A program made the translations under genes and the position numbers. This document shows, one piece after another, positions 47,526 to 58,157 of a stretch of DNA of 64,000 nucleotides (its first letter is position 1; every line of letters begins with the position of its first letter). The notes below the pieces were generated by a model, which had not been told where the DNA came from, ran no database searches, and was given only the letters and a program-made list of their open reading frames with translations. Source of the DNA: Streptomyces sp. MUM 178J (GTDB lineage Bacteria > Actinomycetota > Actinomycetes > Streptomycetales > Streptomycetaceae); assembly GCF_022414575.1 (NCBI RefSeq), contig NZ_JADWYQ010000029.1, forward strand, positions 25,516 to 89,515. The letters run 5' to 3'.

Positions 47526-48662
47526 ATGGCCACTGTCACGTTCGACAAGGCGACCCGGGTCTACCCGGGCACCGAGAAGCCCGCCGTAGACCAGCTGGAA
47601 ATCGAGATCGAAGATGGCGAGTTCCTCGTCCTCGTCGGCCCGTCCGGCTGCGGGAAGTCCACCTCGCTGCGGATGCTCGCGGGGCTCGAGGACGTAAACG
47701 GCGGAGCGATCCGCATCGGGGAGCGGGATGTCACGCATCTGCCTCCCAAGGACCGGGACATCGCCATGGTGTTCCAGAACTACGCGCTCTACCCGCACAT
47801 GACCGTCGCCGACAACATGGGCTTCGCGCTCAAGATCGCGGGGGTCAACAAGAGCGAGATCCGCAAGAAGGTCGAGGAGGCCGCGAAGATCCTCGATCTC
47901 ACGGAGTACCTCGACCGCAAGCCGAAGGCGCTCTCCGGCGGTCAGCGGCAGCGAGTCGCGATGGGTCGGGCCATCGTGCGGGAGCCGCAGGTGTTCCTGA
48001 TGGACGAGCCGCTGTCGAACCTGGACGCCAAGCTCCGGGTGTCCACGCGTACGCAGATCGCGAGCCTGCAGCGGCGGCTCGGCATCACCACCGTGTATGT
48101 GACCCACGACCAGGTCGAGGCCATGACGATGGGCGACCGCGTCGCCGTCCTGAAGGACGGGCTGCTGCAGCAGGTCGACTCGCCGCGCCATATGTACGAC
48201 CGCCCCGCGAACCTCTTCGTCGCCGGCTTCATCGGCTCCCCCGCCATGAACCTGATCGAGGTGCCCATCACCGACGGCGGCGTGAGGTTCGGCAACAGCG
48301 TGCTGCCCGTCTCCCGCGAGGCCCTCAGCCAGGCCGCGGACAAGGGCGACACCACCGTCACGGTCGGCGTCCGGCCCGAGCACCTCGACGTGGTCGAGCT
48401 GAACGGCGGCACCGCGGCCTCGCTGGCCAAGGGCGCCGCCGACGCCCCGGCCGGCCTTCCCGTCTCCGTCAACGTCGTCGAGGAGCTCGGCGCCGACGGC
48501 TTTGTGTACGGTTCCGCCGAGGTCGCGGGCGGGCACAAGGACCTCGTCGTCCGCGTCGGCGGCCGCTCCGTCCCGGAGAAGGGCAGCGAGTTGCACGTCG
48601 TGCCGCGTCCGGGCGAGCTCCATGTCTTCTCGACGTCGACCGGCGAGCGCCTCGCCGACTGA
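47526..48662 (+). CDS. msiK: multiple-sugar ABC transporter ATPase MsiK (378 aa)
   Basis: ATP-hydrolysing subunit shared by several sugar importers in Streptomyces. Walker A VGPSGCGKST, Q-loop AMVFQNYALYPHMT, signature LSGGQRQRVAMGRA, Walker B VFLMDEPLSNLDAKL and the H-loop VYVTHDQVEAMTMGD are intact. The C-terminal TOBE/OB regulatory domain (about 240-378) is typical of MalK/MsiK. The gene stands alone, as expected for a shared ATPase, and could serve the orphan receptor at 7396. Regulation by DasR is suggested by the operator at 47454. Confidence 0.95.
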   Translation: MATVTFDKATRVYPGTEKPAVDQLEIEIEDGEFLVLVGPSGCGKSTSLRMLAGLEDVNGGAIRIGERDVTHLPPKDRDIAMVFQNYALYPHMTVADNMGFALKIAGVNKSEIRKKVEEAAKILDLTEYLDRKPKALSGGQRQRVAMGRAIVREPQVFLMDEPLSNLDAKLRVSTRTQIASLQRRLGITTVYVTHDQVEAMTMGDRVAVLKDGLLQQVDSPRHMYDRPANLFVAGFIGSPAMNLIEVPITDGGVRFGNSVLPVSREALSQAADKGDTTVTVGVRPEHLDVVELNGGTAASLAKGAADAPAGLPVSVNVVEELGADGFVYGSAEVAGGHKDLVVRVGGRSVPEKGSELHVVPRPGELHVFSTSTGERLAD

Positions 48663-48698
48663 CGGCTACGGCTACGGCTACGGCTACGGCTACGGCTA
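48663..48698. repeat. 6-bp tandem repeat after msiK
   Basis: Six perfect copies of cggcta start directly after the msiK stop codon (TGA 48660-48662). Confidence 0.95.
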
Positions 48699-48728
48699 GA
48701 GAACGCCGGACGGCCGTGTTCCGCTGAG

Positions 48729-48754
48729 CGGCCCCGCACTTCAGTGCGGGGCCG
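48729..48754 (+). terminator. terminator after msiK
   Basis: 12-bp stem cggccccgcact (48729-48740) with agtgcggggccg (48743-48754) and TTT after it. Near-perfect intrinsic terminator. Confidence 0.9.
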
Positions 48755-48897
48755 TTTCGCTTATGTCGATAAATACCTGTACAGGTCGGGCATTTCACCC
48801 TCGGCCGTCAACCCGCCGGACGAAATTCGCCGGCAAACCTTCCCTCAACCGTGTGACTAAATGTCGCCAAATCACTACCGGCCGCTACGCTCGCTCC

Positions 48898-49320
48898 GTG
48901 ACCCACACAGCCCGCCGTATCGGCCGTACCCTCGCCCTCGTACTACCCGTAGTCCTGGTGCTCTCCGGAACCCTCGCGGTCACCAGCGTGCCGTGGGCCG
49001 GGACCAGTTCGCAGACCCAGATGCTCGCCTCGTCGACGGACGTCTCCGTGCGCGCCAAGCCGCGCGCGGCGCAGGACGTCCTACGCGAGAGGCTCCTCAC
49101 CGAGCTCCAGGGCAGGCAGAAGGACCCAGGCGCGGTCCTCACCAGCCTGCAGCAGGCCGTCGACCAGCGTCCGTCGCTCGCAGAGCACTGCATGGAGATC
49201 GCCCGTGCCCTCGGCCGTGCAGCGGTCAGTCTGTACGGGCCTGCCCGTGCCCAGTCCTTCGCACGCCCAGTCTGCGACACCTCCTACGCCTCCGGAGTCG
49301 CACAGCAGGCCCAGAGCTGA
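48898..49320 (+). CDS. secreted or membrane-anchored hypothetical protein (140 aa)
   Basis: A basic start and hydrophobic segment (RTLALVLPVVLVLSGTLAVT) form a signal peptide or anchor, followed by a helical extracytoplasmic part (RERLLTELQGRQKDPGAVLT, LAEHCMEIARALGRAAVSLY) with two cysteines (C, in EHC and PVCDTS) that may pair. The GTG at 48898 is the best start; a longer frame from 48763 crosses the promoter region. No family recognised. Confidence 0.7.
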   Translation: MTHTARRIGRTLALVLPVVLVLSGTLAVTSVPWAGTSSQTQMLASSTDVSVRAKPRAAQDVLRERLLTELQGRQKDPGAVLTSLQQAVDQRPSLAEHCMEIARALGRAAVSLYGPARAQSFARPVCDTSYASGVAQQAQS

Positions 49321-49388
49321 GCCGTAGGCAGCCCTGACGCCCGGACCGGCGGGACGCCCGCCGGTCACATCCGCATATCGTTCACGGC

Positions 49389-50108
49389 ATGCAGACGTCT
49401 ACGCATCCGACGCAGGCCGTGGTTCTGGCGGGCGGCCAGGGCTCCCGGCTGCGCCCGTACACCGACGACCGCCCCAAGCCGATGGTCGAGATCCCGGGGA
49501 CCGGGACCCCGATCATCGGCCATCAGCTTGCCTGGCTGGCCGCCGAGGGCGTGACCGACGCCGTCGTCTCATGCGGCCATCTCGCCGAGGTCCTCCAGGA
49601 CTGGCTGGCGAGCGCCGACCTCCCCCTCCGCGTCACCACCGTCGTCGAGCCGGAGCCGCTCGGCCGCGGCGGCGGCCTCAAGTACGCCGCCGCCCGTCTC
49701 CCGGAGCCGGACCAGCCCTGGTACGCCACCAACGGCGACATCTGGACCCGCTTCTCGCTCCGCGACATGGCCGACTTCCACGCCGAACGCGACGCCACCG
49801 CCACCCTCGCCCTCGCGCGGCCCCGCATCCCCTGGGGCGCCGTGGAGACCGACGCCTTCGGGCACATCACGGACTTCATCGAGGCGCCGCCGTCGCCGTA
49901 TCTCATCAACGCGGGCGTGTACGTCTTCTCCCCGGCTTTCACCAAGCTGCTGCCGGACCGCGGCGACCATGAGCGGACCACTTTCCCCCGGCTCGCCCGG
50001 GAGCGCAGCCTCGCCGGATTCCCGCTGCCCCAGGGGGCCTACTGGAGGGCCATCGACACCGCCAAGGATCTCACCGAGGCTGCCAAGGAGCTCACCGAAA
50101 GCCGCTGA
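49389..50108 (+). CDS. sugar-1-phosphate nucleotidyltransferase (239 aa)
   Basis: NTP_transferase fold: AVVLAGGQGSRLRPYTDDRP and KPMVEIPGTG are the nucleotide-binding signature, ATNGDIW holds the metal-binding aspartate, and WGAVETDAFGHITDFIEAP and INAGVYVFSP are typical. It activates a hexose phosphate (mannose-1-P or glucose-1-P are both possible) with NTP. It lacks the C-terminal beta-helix of bifunctional enzymes. A 13-bp tandem repeat follows the stop codon. Confidence 0.85.
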   Translation: MQTSTHPTQAVVLAGGQGSRLRPYTDDRPKPMVEIPGTGTPIIGHQLAWLAAEGVTDAVVSCGHLAEVLQDWLASADLPLRVTTVVEPEPLGRGGGLKYAAARLPEPDQPWYATNGDIWTRFSLRDMADFHAERDATATLALARPRIPWGAVETDAFGHITDFIEAPPSPYLINAGVYVFSPAFTKLLPDRGDHERTTFPRLARERSLAGFPLPQGAYWRAIDTAKDLTEAAKELTESR

Positions 50109-50115
50109 GCGCGGG

Positions 50116-50180
50116 GGCCACACCAGTGGGCCACACCAGTGGGCCACACCAGTGGGCCACACCAGTGGGCCACACCAGTG
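50116..50180. repeat. 13-bp tandem repeat, five perfect copies
   Basis: ggccacaccagtg repeated five times without error. Each unit with its neighbour forms small palindromes (ccac...gtgg). It lies between a nucleotidyltransferase and the convergent DoxX gene. The units are too short and unspaced for CRISPR. Confidence 0.95.
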
Positions 50181-50229
50181 GGGCGGGCGCCCGAACCGGG
50201 CGCCCGCCCCACCTGTACCCGTACGGGAC

Positions 50230-51903
50230 TCAGCCGAGCAGTCCGCCGATCACCCGGCCGCTGCCCCCGCTGGAGCCTCCGCTGCTGGAACCGCCCGTGC
50301 TGCCGTCCGAGCCTCCGTCGCTTCCGCCGCTGCTGGTTCCACCGCTGCCGCTTCCGGTGCTGCCGCTCGACGTCGGCCCCGCGCTGGTGGTCGGCGGCTG
50401 GGCGGGCTCCGACTGCGCCGGCGGCTGCTGGCCCATGCTGCCCTGCGTCTGGCTGGGTGTCCCGGCCCCGGTGCTCGCCCTGCCGGTCTCCCGGACCATG
50501 CCCGTGCCGCTGGTGGCCGCCGGGGTGGACGCCTCCGGCGTGGGGCTGCCTGAGCGGCTCGCGGACGGCGTCGGTGACTCCTGCCCTCCGCCGGTCCTGC
50601 CCTCGGAGCTGGCCGATCCGCTGGGCTCCTGCGGCAGCGGGGAGCCGGGCAGGTGGTTGCTCGGGTCCTGGTGCGGCCCCGGCACGGTCACCATGTCCGA
50701 GGAGCGGACCGCCGCGCCGAGCATCGAGCCGATCAGCAGCGTCAGGCCGATCACGATCGCGGTGATCACGCCGCCGCGGCGCAGCACGCGACGGCGCAGC
50801 TGCCACAGCTCCGCCCGCGGACCGAGCGTGCGCCAGGCCTCGCCGGCGAGCCTGCCGTCGATCGAGTAGACCGGCGCACCGGCGATGATCAGCGGTGACC
50901 AGGCGGCGAGGTAGATGATGTCCGGTGCGTCGTAGACGGGGATGTTCTTCCAGCTCACGGTGAGGATCAGCGCGGCGGACAGCAGTGCGCCGAAGACCGC
51001 CGCCACCCGCTGCCAGAGCCCCAGCACCGTCAGCACGCCGACGATCACCTGGAGGAAGGCGATGGTCAGGCCCGCCCCCACCGGGTGCGCCAGCGCGAAG
51101 TCGCGCAGCGGCTCCGCGGCGGACCAGGGGTGCAGCGAGTTGAGCCACTTGACCATGGAGCCGCGTTCGCCGCCGTCGAAGTAGACGGGGTCGCAGAGCT
51201 TGCCCATGCCCGCGTAGATGGAGATGAAGCCGAGGAACACGCGCAGCGGCAGCAGCACCACGCCCAGGTTCATCCGCCGCCCGGGGTAGTAGGCGTGCCG
51301 CTGGGCGCGGGCGTCGCTCTCGGCGCTGTCGGCGTCCTCGCCGCCGTCGGGGCCGCCGCCAGCCGGGCCGCCGCCAGCCGGGCCGTCGGCGGCGGGGCCG
51401 TCGGCGGCGTCGTCGAGGCCGGCGCCCGAGTACCGTTCCTGCTGGCGCGTGTCGTACGCGTCGTAGGCGCCGACCGCCTTTCGCATCGGCGGCAGCAGCG
51501 GCCGGCCGGCCGGCACGGTCGGGGTCGGCGCGGTGTCCTCCAGCAGGTCGAGGCGCGGGATGACCTGTGTGGCGCCCGTGTCGTACGGGTCGGCCCCGGC
51601 GGTCGCACCTCCGCCCCCGGCGCGCACGGCCTGCAGCAGCCCGGTCGCACCGGTGTCTCCAGGCGCCGACTTGCCGCTCCATACGACAGGAGCCCGCCGC
51701 CGCACCGCCGTGCCCGTACCGCCGACGGCGGGGATGCGTGCGGTGTCCGCCAGCGCGCGTGCGGGGCGCGGGCTCTGCGCGAGCTGCACTCGGAAGCTGG
51801 CGTGGTTCACGATGACCTGCGCGGGGTCGGCGTCGACCTTGAGCATGCTCAGCGCAGGCTGATCATCGAACCCGGGCCGGGGCGTTCTGGTGTCCACACT
51901 CAT
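50230..51903 (-). CDS. DoxX-family membrane protein with long disordered ends (557 aa)
   Basis: The central part (about 215-370) is a DoxX domain with four helices: LGVVLLPLRVFLGFISIYAG, GAGLTIAFLQVIVGVLTVLG, VAAVFGALLSAALILTVSW and a region with IIYLAAWSPLIIAG. A further helix (GGVITAIVIGLTLLIGSMLG) precedes a Ser/Gly/Thr-rich tail of ~150 residues. The N-terminal ~200 residues are low-complexity. DoxX proteins are integral membrane proteins linked to thiol/oxidative stress or quinone chemistry; the role here is unknown. It is alone, with its 3' end facing the 13-bp repeat. Confidence 0.85.
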   Translation of the reverse strand: MSVDTRTPRPGFDDQPALSMLKVDADPAQVIVNHASFRVQLAQSPRPARALADTARIPAVGGTGTAVRRRAPVVWSGKSAPGDTGATGLLQAVRAGGGGATAGADPYDTGATQVIPRLDLLEDTAPTPTVPAGRPLLPPMRKAVGAYDAYDTRQQERYSGAGLDDAADGPAADGPAGGGPAGGGPDGGEDADSAESDARAQRHAYYPGRRMNLGVVLLPLRVFLGFISIYAGMGKLCDPVYFDGGERGSMVKWLNSLHPWSAAEPLRDFALAHPVGAGLTIAFLQVIVGVLTVLGLWQRVAAVFGALLSAALILTVSWKNIPVYDAPDIIYLAAWSPLIIAGAPVYSIDGRLAGEAWRTLGPRAELWQLRRRVLRRGGVITAIVIGLTLLIGSMLGAAVRSSDMVTVPGPHQDPSNHLPGSPLPQEPSGSASSEGRTGGGQESPTPSASRSGSPTPEASTPAATSGTGMVRETGRASTGAGTPSQTQGSMGQQPPAQSEPAQPPTTSAGPTSSGSTGSGSGGTSSGGSDGGSDGSTGGSSSGGSSGGSGRVIGGLLG

Positions 51904-52228
51904 CTAACCGAGTGACTTGTGTTTAGGACACTGCCGTGACGGGGCGGATCTGTCGGAGGCCCGTCAAGCACCCCATATTGGCCAAAGTGCAACGGATTGG
52001 CCGGATCGCACTCCTGATGCGGACCGCGCTCCTGATGCGCATCGCACCCCTGATGTGCATCGCACTTCCGATGCGCATCGCACTCCTGACGCGCCCCGAT
52101 GCCCCACAGGCCCGTGACACCCCGGGACGCCCCGGAGTGTCAGGGCACGGGACCGGGCCGTAGGGCCATCCGGCGGCCGACCGCCCCATGACGACCGTAG
52201 GGCCATCCGGCGGCCGCCCCGCGGCCCG
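51904..52228. other. 325-bp gap between doxX-like and rlmB, repeat-rich
   Basis: No credible gene. It holds the 18-bp repeats listed separately and two copies of cgtagggccatccggcggcc (52157 and 52197 region), the second shading into the rlmB 3' end. Confidence 0.6.
52007..52096. repeat. 18-bp tandem repeat, five copies
   Basis: Five imperfect copies of cgcactcctgatgcgcat at 52007, 52025, 52043, 52061 and 52079, each with one to four changes. They read as Met/Arg/Ile repeats in frame, but no gene begins there with support. Confidence 0.9.
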
Positions 52229-53182
52229 TCAGGCCATCCGGCGGCGGGCCGCCTCGTACAGCACCACTCCGGCCGCGACCCCGGCGTTCAGGGACTCCGC
52301 GCCACCCGGCATCGGGATGCGGACACGGAAGTCGCAGGTCTCGCCGACCAGGCGGGACAGGCCCTTGCCCTCACTGCCGACGACGATCACGACCGGGCCG
52401 CCCAGCGCGTCGAGCTCCCCGATCTCGCTCTCCCCGTCCGCCGCCAGACCGACGACCGTCAGGCCCGCCTTCTTGTAGGACTCCAGGGCTCGGGTGAGAT
52501 TGGTGGCGCGTGCGACCGGCGTACGGGCGGCCGTGCCCGCCGAGGTCTTCCAGGCCCCGGCCGTCATGCCTGCGGCCCGGCGCTCGGGGACGACCACGCC
52601 GTGGCCGCCGAAGGCGGAGACGGAGCGGACGACCGCGCCCAGGTTCCGCGGGTCGGTGACCCCGTCGAGCGCCACGATCAGCGGGTCGTCGCCGTCGTCG
52701 TAGGCGGCCGCGGCCAGGTCCTCGGGATGCGCGTACTCGTACGGCGGCACCTGGAGGACCAGGCCCTGGTGGTTGAGCCCGTTCGTCATCCGGTCCAGCT
52801 CGGGCCGCGGCGCCTCCATGATGTTGACGTTGCCGCGTCCGGTGGCGAGCTGCAGCGCCTCGCGTACCCGCTCGTCGTTGTCGATGAACTGCTGGACGTA
52901 GAGCGTGGAGGCGGGCACTCCGTCGCGCAGCGCCTCGAAGACGGGGTTGCGGCCGACGACCATCTCGGCAGCGCCCTTGCCGCCGCGCCGGGCGACGGGC
53001 TTGCGGGCGGCGTGCTTGGCCTTGGCGTTGGCGACGCGGTTCTTTACGTGCCCCTTGCGCATGGACGCGGGCGGCGTCGGCCCCTTGCCCTCGAGGCTGC
53101 GGCGTCGCTTGCCACCGCTGCCGACCTGCGCGCCCTTCTTGTTGGACGTGCGGCGGTTCCTGCGCTGGCTGTTCCCGGCCAT
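52229..53182 (-). CDS. rlmB: 23S rRNA (guanosine-2'-O)-methyltransferase, TrmH/RlmB type (317 aa)
   Basis: SPOUT methyltransferase that modifies G2251-equivalent of 23S rRNA. N-terminal basic tail ([18 protein letters not shown]), substrate-binding L30e-like domain ([14 protein letters not shown]), then the knotted SAM-binding domain: [20 protein letters not shown] (motif 1), [16 protein letters not shown] (motif 2) and [20 protein letters not shown] (motif 3). About 60 extra N-terminal residues are usual in actinobacteria. It lies 138 bp downstream of cysS on the same strand, as in most actinobacteria. Confidence 0.95.
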   Translation of the reverse strand: MAGNSQRRNRRTSNKKGAQVGSGGKRRRSLEGKGPTPPASMRKGHVKNRVANAKAKHAARKPVARRGGKGAAEMVVGRNPVFEALRDGVPASTLYVQQFIDNDERVREALQLATGRGNVNIMEAPRPELDRMTNGLNHQGLVLQVPPYEYAHPEDLAAAAYDDGDDPLIVALDGVTDPRNLGAVVRSVSAFGGHGVVVPERRAAGMTAGAWKTSAGTAARTPVARATNLTRALESYKKAGLTVVGLAADGESEIGELDALGGPVVIVVGSEGKGLSRLVGETCDFRVRIPMPGGAESLNAGVAAGVVLYEAARRRMA

Positions 53183-53270
53183 GACCTACCTGATTCCTTG
53201 TTCCTCGAAGCTCGTGAAGACTCGTGAAGACCCGCGGTGCGGGACGCCGTTTGCGCGGACGTCAGTGAAA

Positions 53271-53300
53271 GTGTGCCGCCCAAGTCCCCGGGCGGCACAC
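53271..53300 (-). terminator. terminator after cysS
   Basis: 11-bp stem gtgtgccgccc (53271-53281) with gggcggcacac (53290-53300), loop aagtcccc. It separates cysS from rlmB. Confidence 0.85.
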
Positions 53301-53320
53301 TCTCGCAGGTCAGCGCCGCC

Positions 53321-54727
<1,407 letters not shown>

Positions 54728-54804
54728 GCATCAAGGGTAGTGGGCGCGGACGAGTGCCCTGCGCCGCCCCGACCCGCTCCCGCCCCGACCCGGCGGAGAC
54801 CGGC

Positions 54805-55209
54805 TCAGAGACCGCCGACGACCTTGCGCGGGGTGATGCGGACGACGACGCGCTGGGCGTCGTGGACGGAGTCCGGGTTGAACTCCCCGTACTTCTTCCC
54901 CGCGTACTTGAGCGACAGCTCGTCGATCAGCTCCGGCCCGCCCTCGGTGGTGAGCGTGGCCGTGCCGCGGATCTCGGCGTATGTGTAAGGGGAATCGAAG
55001 GGCTGGAGCAGCACCGTCACCCGCGGGTCGCGGCGCAGGTTCTTCTCCTTGCGGCGGCCGACGGTGGTGGAGAACAGCACGTCGTCGCCGTCCCGCTTCA
55101 CCCACACCGGGGACACCTGGGGGCTGCCGTCGGGCTGGATGGTGGCGATGTTGACGAAGACGGGGGTGTCGAGCAGCGCCTTGACCTGGTCGGAGAGCTG
55201 GGCAGACAT
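54805..55209 (-). CDS. PPOX-class F420-dependent oxidoreductase (134 aa)
   Basis: Split-barrel flavin/deazaflavin-binding fold of the pyridoxamine 5'-phosphate oxidase family, F420 type: VFVNIATIQPDGSPQVSPVW, VLFSTTVGRRKEKNLRRDPR and YAEIRGTATLTTEGGPELID are characteristic. The small size is usual. It probably reduces an unknown substrate with F420H2. It stands between cysS and ispF on the same strand, with separate spacing (77 and 114 bp). Confidence 0.88.
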   Translation of the reverse strand: MSAQLSDQVKALLDTPVFVNIATIQPDGSPQVSPVWVKRDGDDVLFSTTVGRRKEKNLRRDPRVTVLLQPFDSPYTYAEIRGTATLTTEGGPELIDELSLKYAGKKYGEFNPDSVHDAQRVVVRITPRKVVGGL

Positions 55210-55323
55210 GGCGGCCTTTCGTACGACGGCTGGTAGTCAGATCCTCGCCCAACACTCCCCTTCAGGGGGTTATTTCACTCGGTGTCGCAGAGTGTCGCTT
55301 TTGAGCTGCGGGCGGGCCCCCGG

Positions 55324-55878
55324 CTACGCGGGCGCGTCGACCCGTACGAGCAGGGCCGTCGCGATCGCCGCCAGGCCCTCGCCGCGCCCGGTGAGGCCGA
55401 GCCCGTCCGTTGTGGTGCCCGAGACGGACACGGGCGCGCCCGCCGCCGCCGAGAGGGCCTTCTGCGCCTCGTCGCGGCGCTTGCCGATCTTCGGGCGTAC
55501 GCCGATCACCTGGATGGCGACATTGCCGATCCTGAAGCCCTCGGCGCGCACGATCCGCGCCGCCTCCGCCAGGAGGGTGACGCCCGACGCGCCGGACCAC
55601 TCGGGGCGTCCGGTGCCGAAGTGGGCGCCCAGGTCGCCGACGCCGGCGGCGGAGAACAGCGCGTCGCAGGCGGCGTGGGCGGCGACGTCGCCGTCGGAGT
55701 GCCCGGCGAGGCCGTAGCCGTCGGAGTCCTCCCACAGCAGGCCCGCGCACCACAGTTCGCGCCCCCGTTCGAAGGCGTGCACATCGGTGCCGACGCCGAC
55801 GCTGGGCAGCGGCATGGACAGGGGCGCGGGCGCAGGGGTGGGAGTGGCAGGAGTCGTCAGGGGAGCGTCAGAAGCCAT
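55324..55878 (-). CDS. ispF: 2-C-methyl-D-erythritol 2,4-cyclodiphosphate synthase (184 aa)
   Basis: MEP pathway enzyme forming MEcPP with loss of CMP. Zinc-site motif [13 protein letters not shown], then [32 protein letters not shown] and [19 protein letters not shown]. About 25 N-terminal residues ([12 protein letters not shown]) precede the conserved fold. Its ATG at 55878 overlaps the 3' end of ispD by 11 bases, so the two are translationally coupled. Confidence 0.96.
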   Translation of the reverse strand: MASDAPLTTPATPTPAPAPLSMPLPSVGVGTDVHAFERGRELWCAGLLWEDSDGYGLAGHSDGDVAAHAACDALFSAAGVGDLGAHFGTGRPEWSGASGVTLLAEAARIVRAEGFRIGNVAIQVIGVRPKIGKRRDEAQKALSAAAGAPVSVSGTTTDGLGLTGRGEGLAAIATALLVRVDAPA

Positions 55879-56623
55879 CGGTGGCCCTCCTGCGTGCGAG
55901 CACCGCTTCGGCGAGTACGAGGTCGAGGGGACGGGTCACCTTGAAAGCCTCCTCATGGCCGGGCACGACCACGACCGGTGCGCCGAGCCGCTCGACCATG
56001 CCGGCGTCGTCGGTGGCGCCCTCGCCGCTCACCTCGACGGCCTCGTGTGCGCGTACGAGAGTGGCTCGATCGAAGCCCTGCGGCGTCTGCACGGCGCGGA
56101 GCCGGGAGCGCTCGGGGGTGGCCAGAACCGGCTCCGGCTCACCCTTGGCGCCGGGCTCGACCTCCTTGACGGTGTCGGCCAGGGGCAGCGCCGGGACGAC
56201 GGCCGGGGCCCCGCCCCGCACCGCCTCGACGACCGCGTCGACGGTGTCGACGGGCACCAGCGGGCGGGCGGCGTCATGGACGAGGACGATGCCGATGCCC
56301 TCGGGGAGGGCGTCGAGACCGGCCCGCACCGACTCCTGGCGGGTGTCGCCGCCCGGCACGACCAGATAGTCCGTGCGCTCGGGGAGGGCATGGGCGTCGA
56401 GGAGGTTCTTCACCTCGCCCGCGCCCTCGGGCGGAGCGACCACGACGACGAGCGAGACGGCCCGGGAGGCCGCCATGGCGCGCACGGCGTGGATCAGCAT
56501 CGGGGTGCCGTTGAGGGTGCGCAGGGCCTTCGGCGCACCGGGGCCGAGGCGTACGCCGCGACCTGCCGCAGGGATGACCGCGGCGGTGCGCCGCGGGCGC
56601 GATTCGTCAGACTCGTCAGGCAT
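55868..56623 (-). CDS. ispD: 2-C-methyl-D-erythritol 4-phosphate cytidylyltransferase (251 aa)
   Basis: MEP pathway enzyme making CDP-methylerythritol. The CTP-binding loop is [20 protein letters not shown], with [12 protein letters not shown] (metal-binding Asp) and [13 protein letters not shown]. The start ATG 56623 ([10 protein letters not shown]) has GGAG at an 8-nt spacing; a frame running to 57352 would swallow part of carD and is rejected. It forms a coupled pair with ispF and lies behind carD. Confidence 0.95.
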   Translation of the reverse strand: MPDESDESRPRRTAAVIPAAGRGVRLGPGAPKALRTLNGTPMLIHAVRAMAASRAVSLVVVVAPPEGAGEVKNLLDAHALPERTDYLVVPGGDTRQESVRAGLDALPEGIGIVLVHDAARPLVPVDTVDAVVEAVRGGAPAVVPALPLADTVKEVEPGAKGEPEPVLATPERSRLRAVQTPQGFDRATLVRAHEAVEVSGEGATDDAGMVERLGAPVVVVPGHEEAFKVTRPLDLVLAEAVLARRRATDGF

Positions 56624-57023
56624 CGGTTGCACTCCGGCAGGTTTGTTTCCTTGGCCGATATGGGTATGGCCACTGGGGACGCCTCGGGTCGAGGGACCCG
56701 GGGAGTGCCGGGCGCTGACGCCGTGACCGGACCCTTCCGTGACAACTGGTCTCCGCCAGCCGCCCGGGCCCGGCACACCAGTGGGGTCCAGTGGGGTGGA
56801 GCACGACGGGCGTGTAGGGGCGCGAGAGCACGCCGCAGCGGCGACGCAGTGGCGCATATGCCGCCGAACATGCCGCAGCGCCCGGCGACGGGGACTGCCG
56901 CCACACGATGTCAGGCACGGAATGCCGGGCCGGGCACGGTGGTCGGGCAGAGCGTCAGCGGGCACCGCGGCAGTTTCATTCACACGTCCGGTGCAGCGTG
57001 CATCAGGTGCGTCAGCGGCGTGG
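56624..57023. other. 400-bp gap between carD and ispD
   Basis: No credible gene in any frame. It contains caccagtggggtccagtggg near 56778, similar to the 13-bp unit at 50116. It probably holds an ispD promoter and the end of the carD transcript. I see no clear terminator. Confidence 0.5.
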
Positions 57024-57506
57024 TCAGGATGCGAGTACCTCGTCGAGGAGAGCCTCGGCCTTGTCTTCGTTGGTGTTCTCCGCGAGGGCGAGCTCGCTGA
57101 CGAGAATCTGTCGCGCCTTGGCGAGCATCCGCTTCTCACCTGCGGAAAGCCCGCGCTCGCGCTCACGACGCCAGAGATCGCGCACCACTTCGGCGACCTT
57201 GATGACGTCGCCGGAGGCGAGCTTCTCGAGATTTGCCTTGTAGCGGCGGGACCAGTTCGTGGGCTCTTCCGCGTATGGCGCGCGCAGCACCTCGAAGACC
57301 CGGTCCAGTCCGTCCTGACCGACCACATCGCGTACGCCGACGAACTCCGCATTGTCCGCTGGCACGCGAACCGTCAAGTCGCCCTGGGCGACCTTGAGCA
57401 CCAAGTAGGTCTTGTCCACGCCTTTGATCTGACGAGTTTCGATGGCCTCGATCAGCGCGGCCCCGTGATGGGGATAGACCACGGTGTCGCCAACCTTGAA
57501 CGTCAT
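57024..57506 (-). CDS. carD: CarD-family RNA polymerase-binding regulator (160 aa)
   Basis: Essential actinobacterial regulator that binds RNA polymerase beta and stabilises open promoters, particularly at rRNA genes. N-terminal RID/Tudor-like domain: [20 protein letters not shown] and [20 protein letters not shown]-terminal helical DNA-binding domain with [20 protein letters not shown] (in part), [20 protein letters not shown]. Length and ATG 57506 fit the family. It stands upstream of ispD-ispF as in Mycobacterium and Streptomyces. Confidence 0.96.
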   Translation of the reverse strand: MTFKVGDTVVYPHHGAALIEAIETRQIKGVDKTYLVLKVAQGDLTVRVPADNAEFVGVRDVVGQDGLDRVFEVLRAPYAEEPTNWSRRYKANLEKLASGDVIKVAEVVRDLWRRERERGLSAGEKRMLAKARQILVSELALAENTNEDKAEALLDEVLAS

Positions 57507-58157
57507 GTGACAGGTACCCCTTCCGTGGCTATCCAGAGTAACACGAGAACGGCTTCTTCTGAATGGCGTTTTCGCAGGTCAGGGCGCATCTCGGGGCTTG
57601 ACAACAGCGACAGGAACGTGCTGCGGAGGGCTTCCGGAGGGGGGTATTCGCAGGTGGGAGCGGCTGTGCGAGCGCACGGAAACGCACCGGTTACAGCGGC
57701 CACAGCGCCCTCCGGAGAGGCCGAACGTCCCGATTTGCCGGGTTCTACGCGGTGAACTTCCCGTACTCCGTTCGGCCCTCGGCCACCCGTCCGGACCCCC
57801 TCCGCCCCGACGCCGGAATTGATCAACAACGGCGGAGGAGAGTTTGCCGGCGGATATTCGGCGAGGAATATATGACGGTTCGGAGAATTGATCACTTCAA
57901 GATCACCGCGGTTTTGTGAACGAACTGCCGGACCGCGTGATCGCCGACCGACTCCGAAACGGTGCACACAGAACCCGAAGGCCCCGGACAGGGCGGCCGG
58001 CGCCCCCGGCCGGCCGCCCCCGCCGACCCAGGGGCGGGTCGGGTGCCGGGCGGGGAAGCAGGCTCGGTAACCTAAGCCGGGCTGACGCACCCTTAGTTGT
58101 TTTCAGCCGATTTACCCGAACCGTAGCCAGTCCGTACGCCAAGGAGATGCCGCCGCC
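57507..58157. other. 651-bp intergenic region between carD and the divergent lipoprotein
   Basis: No credible gene. It has AT-richer stretches around 57820-57910 (gcgaggaatatatgacggtt) that could be promoters for either side, and it must carry the promoter of the essential carD gene. Open frames here read across on both strands without bias. Confidence 0.5.

Noticed and set aside
50116..50180. Possible CRISPR array
   Set aside because: The 13-bp units are contiguous, without spacers, and there are no cas genes.
56624..57352. N-terminal extension of IspD to 57352
   Set aside because: It overlaps carD in another frame and lacks similarity to IspD; the start at 56623 has a proper ribosome site.
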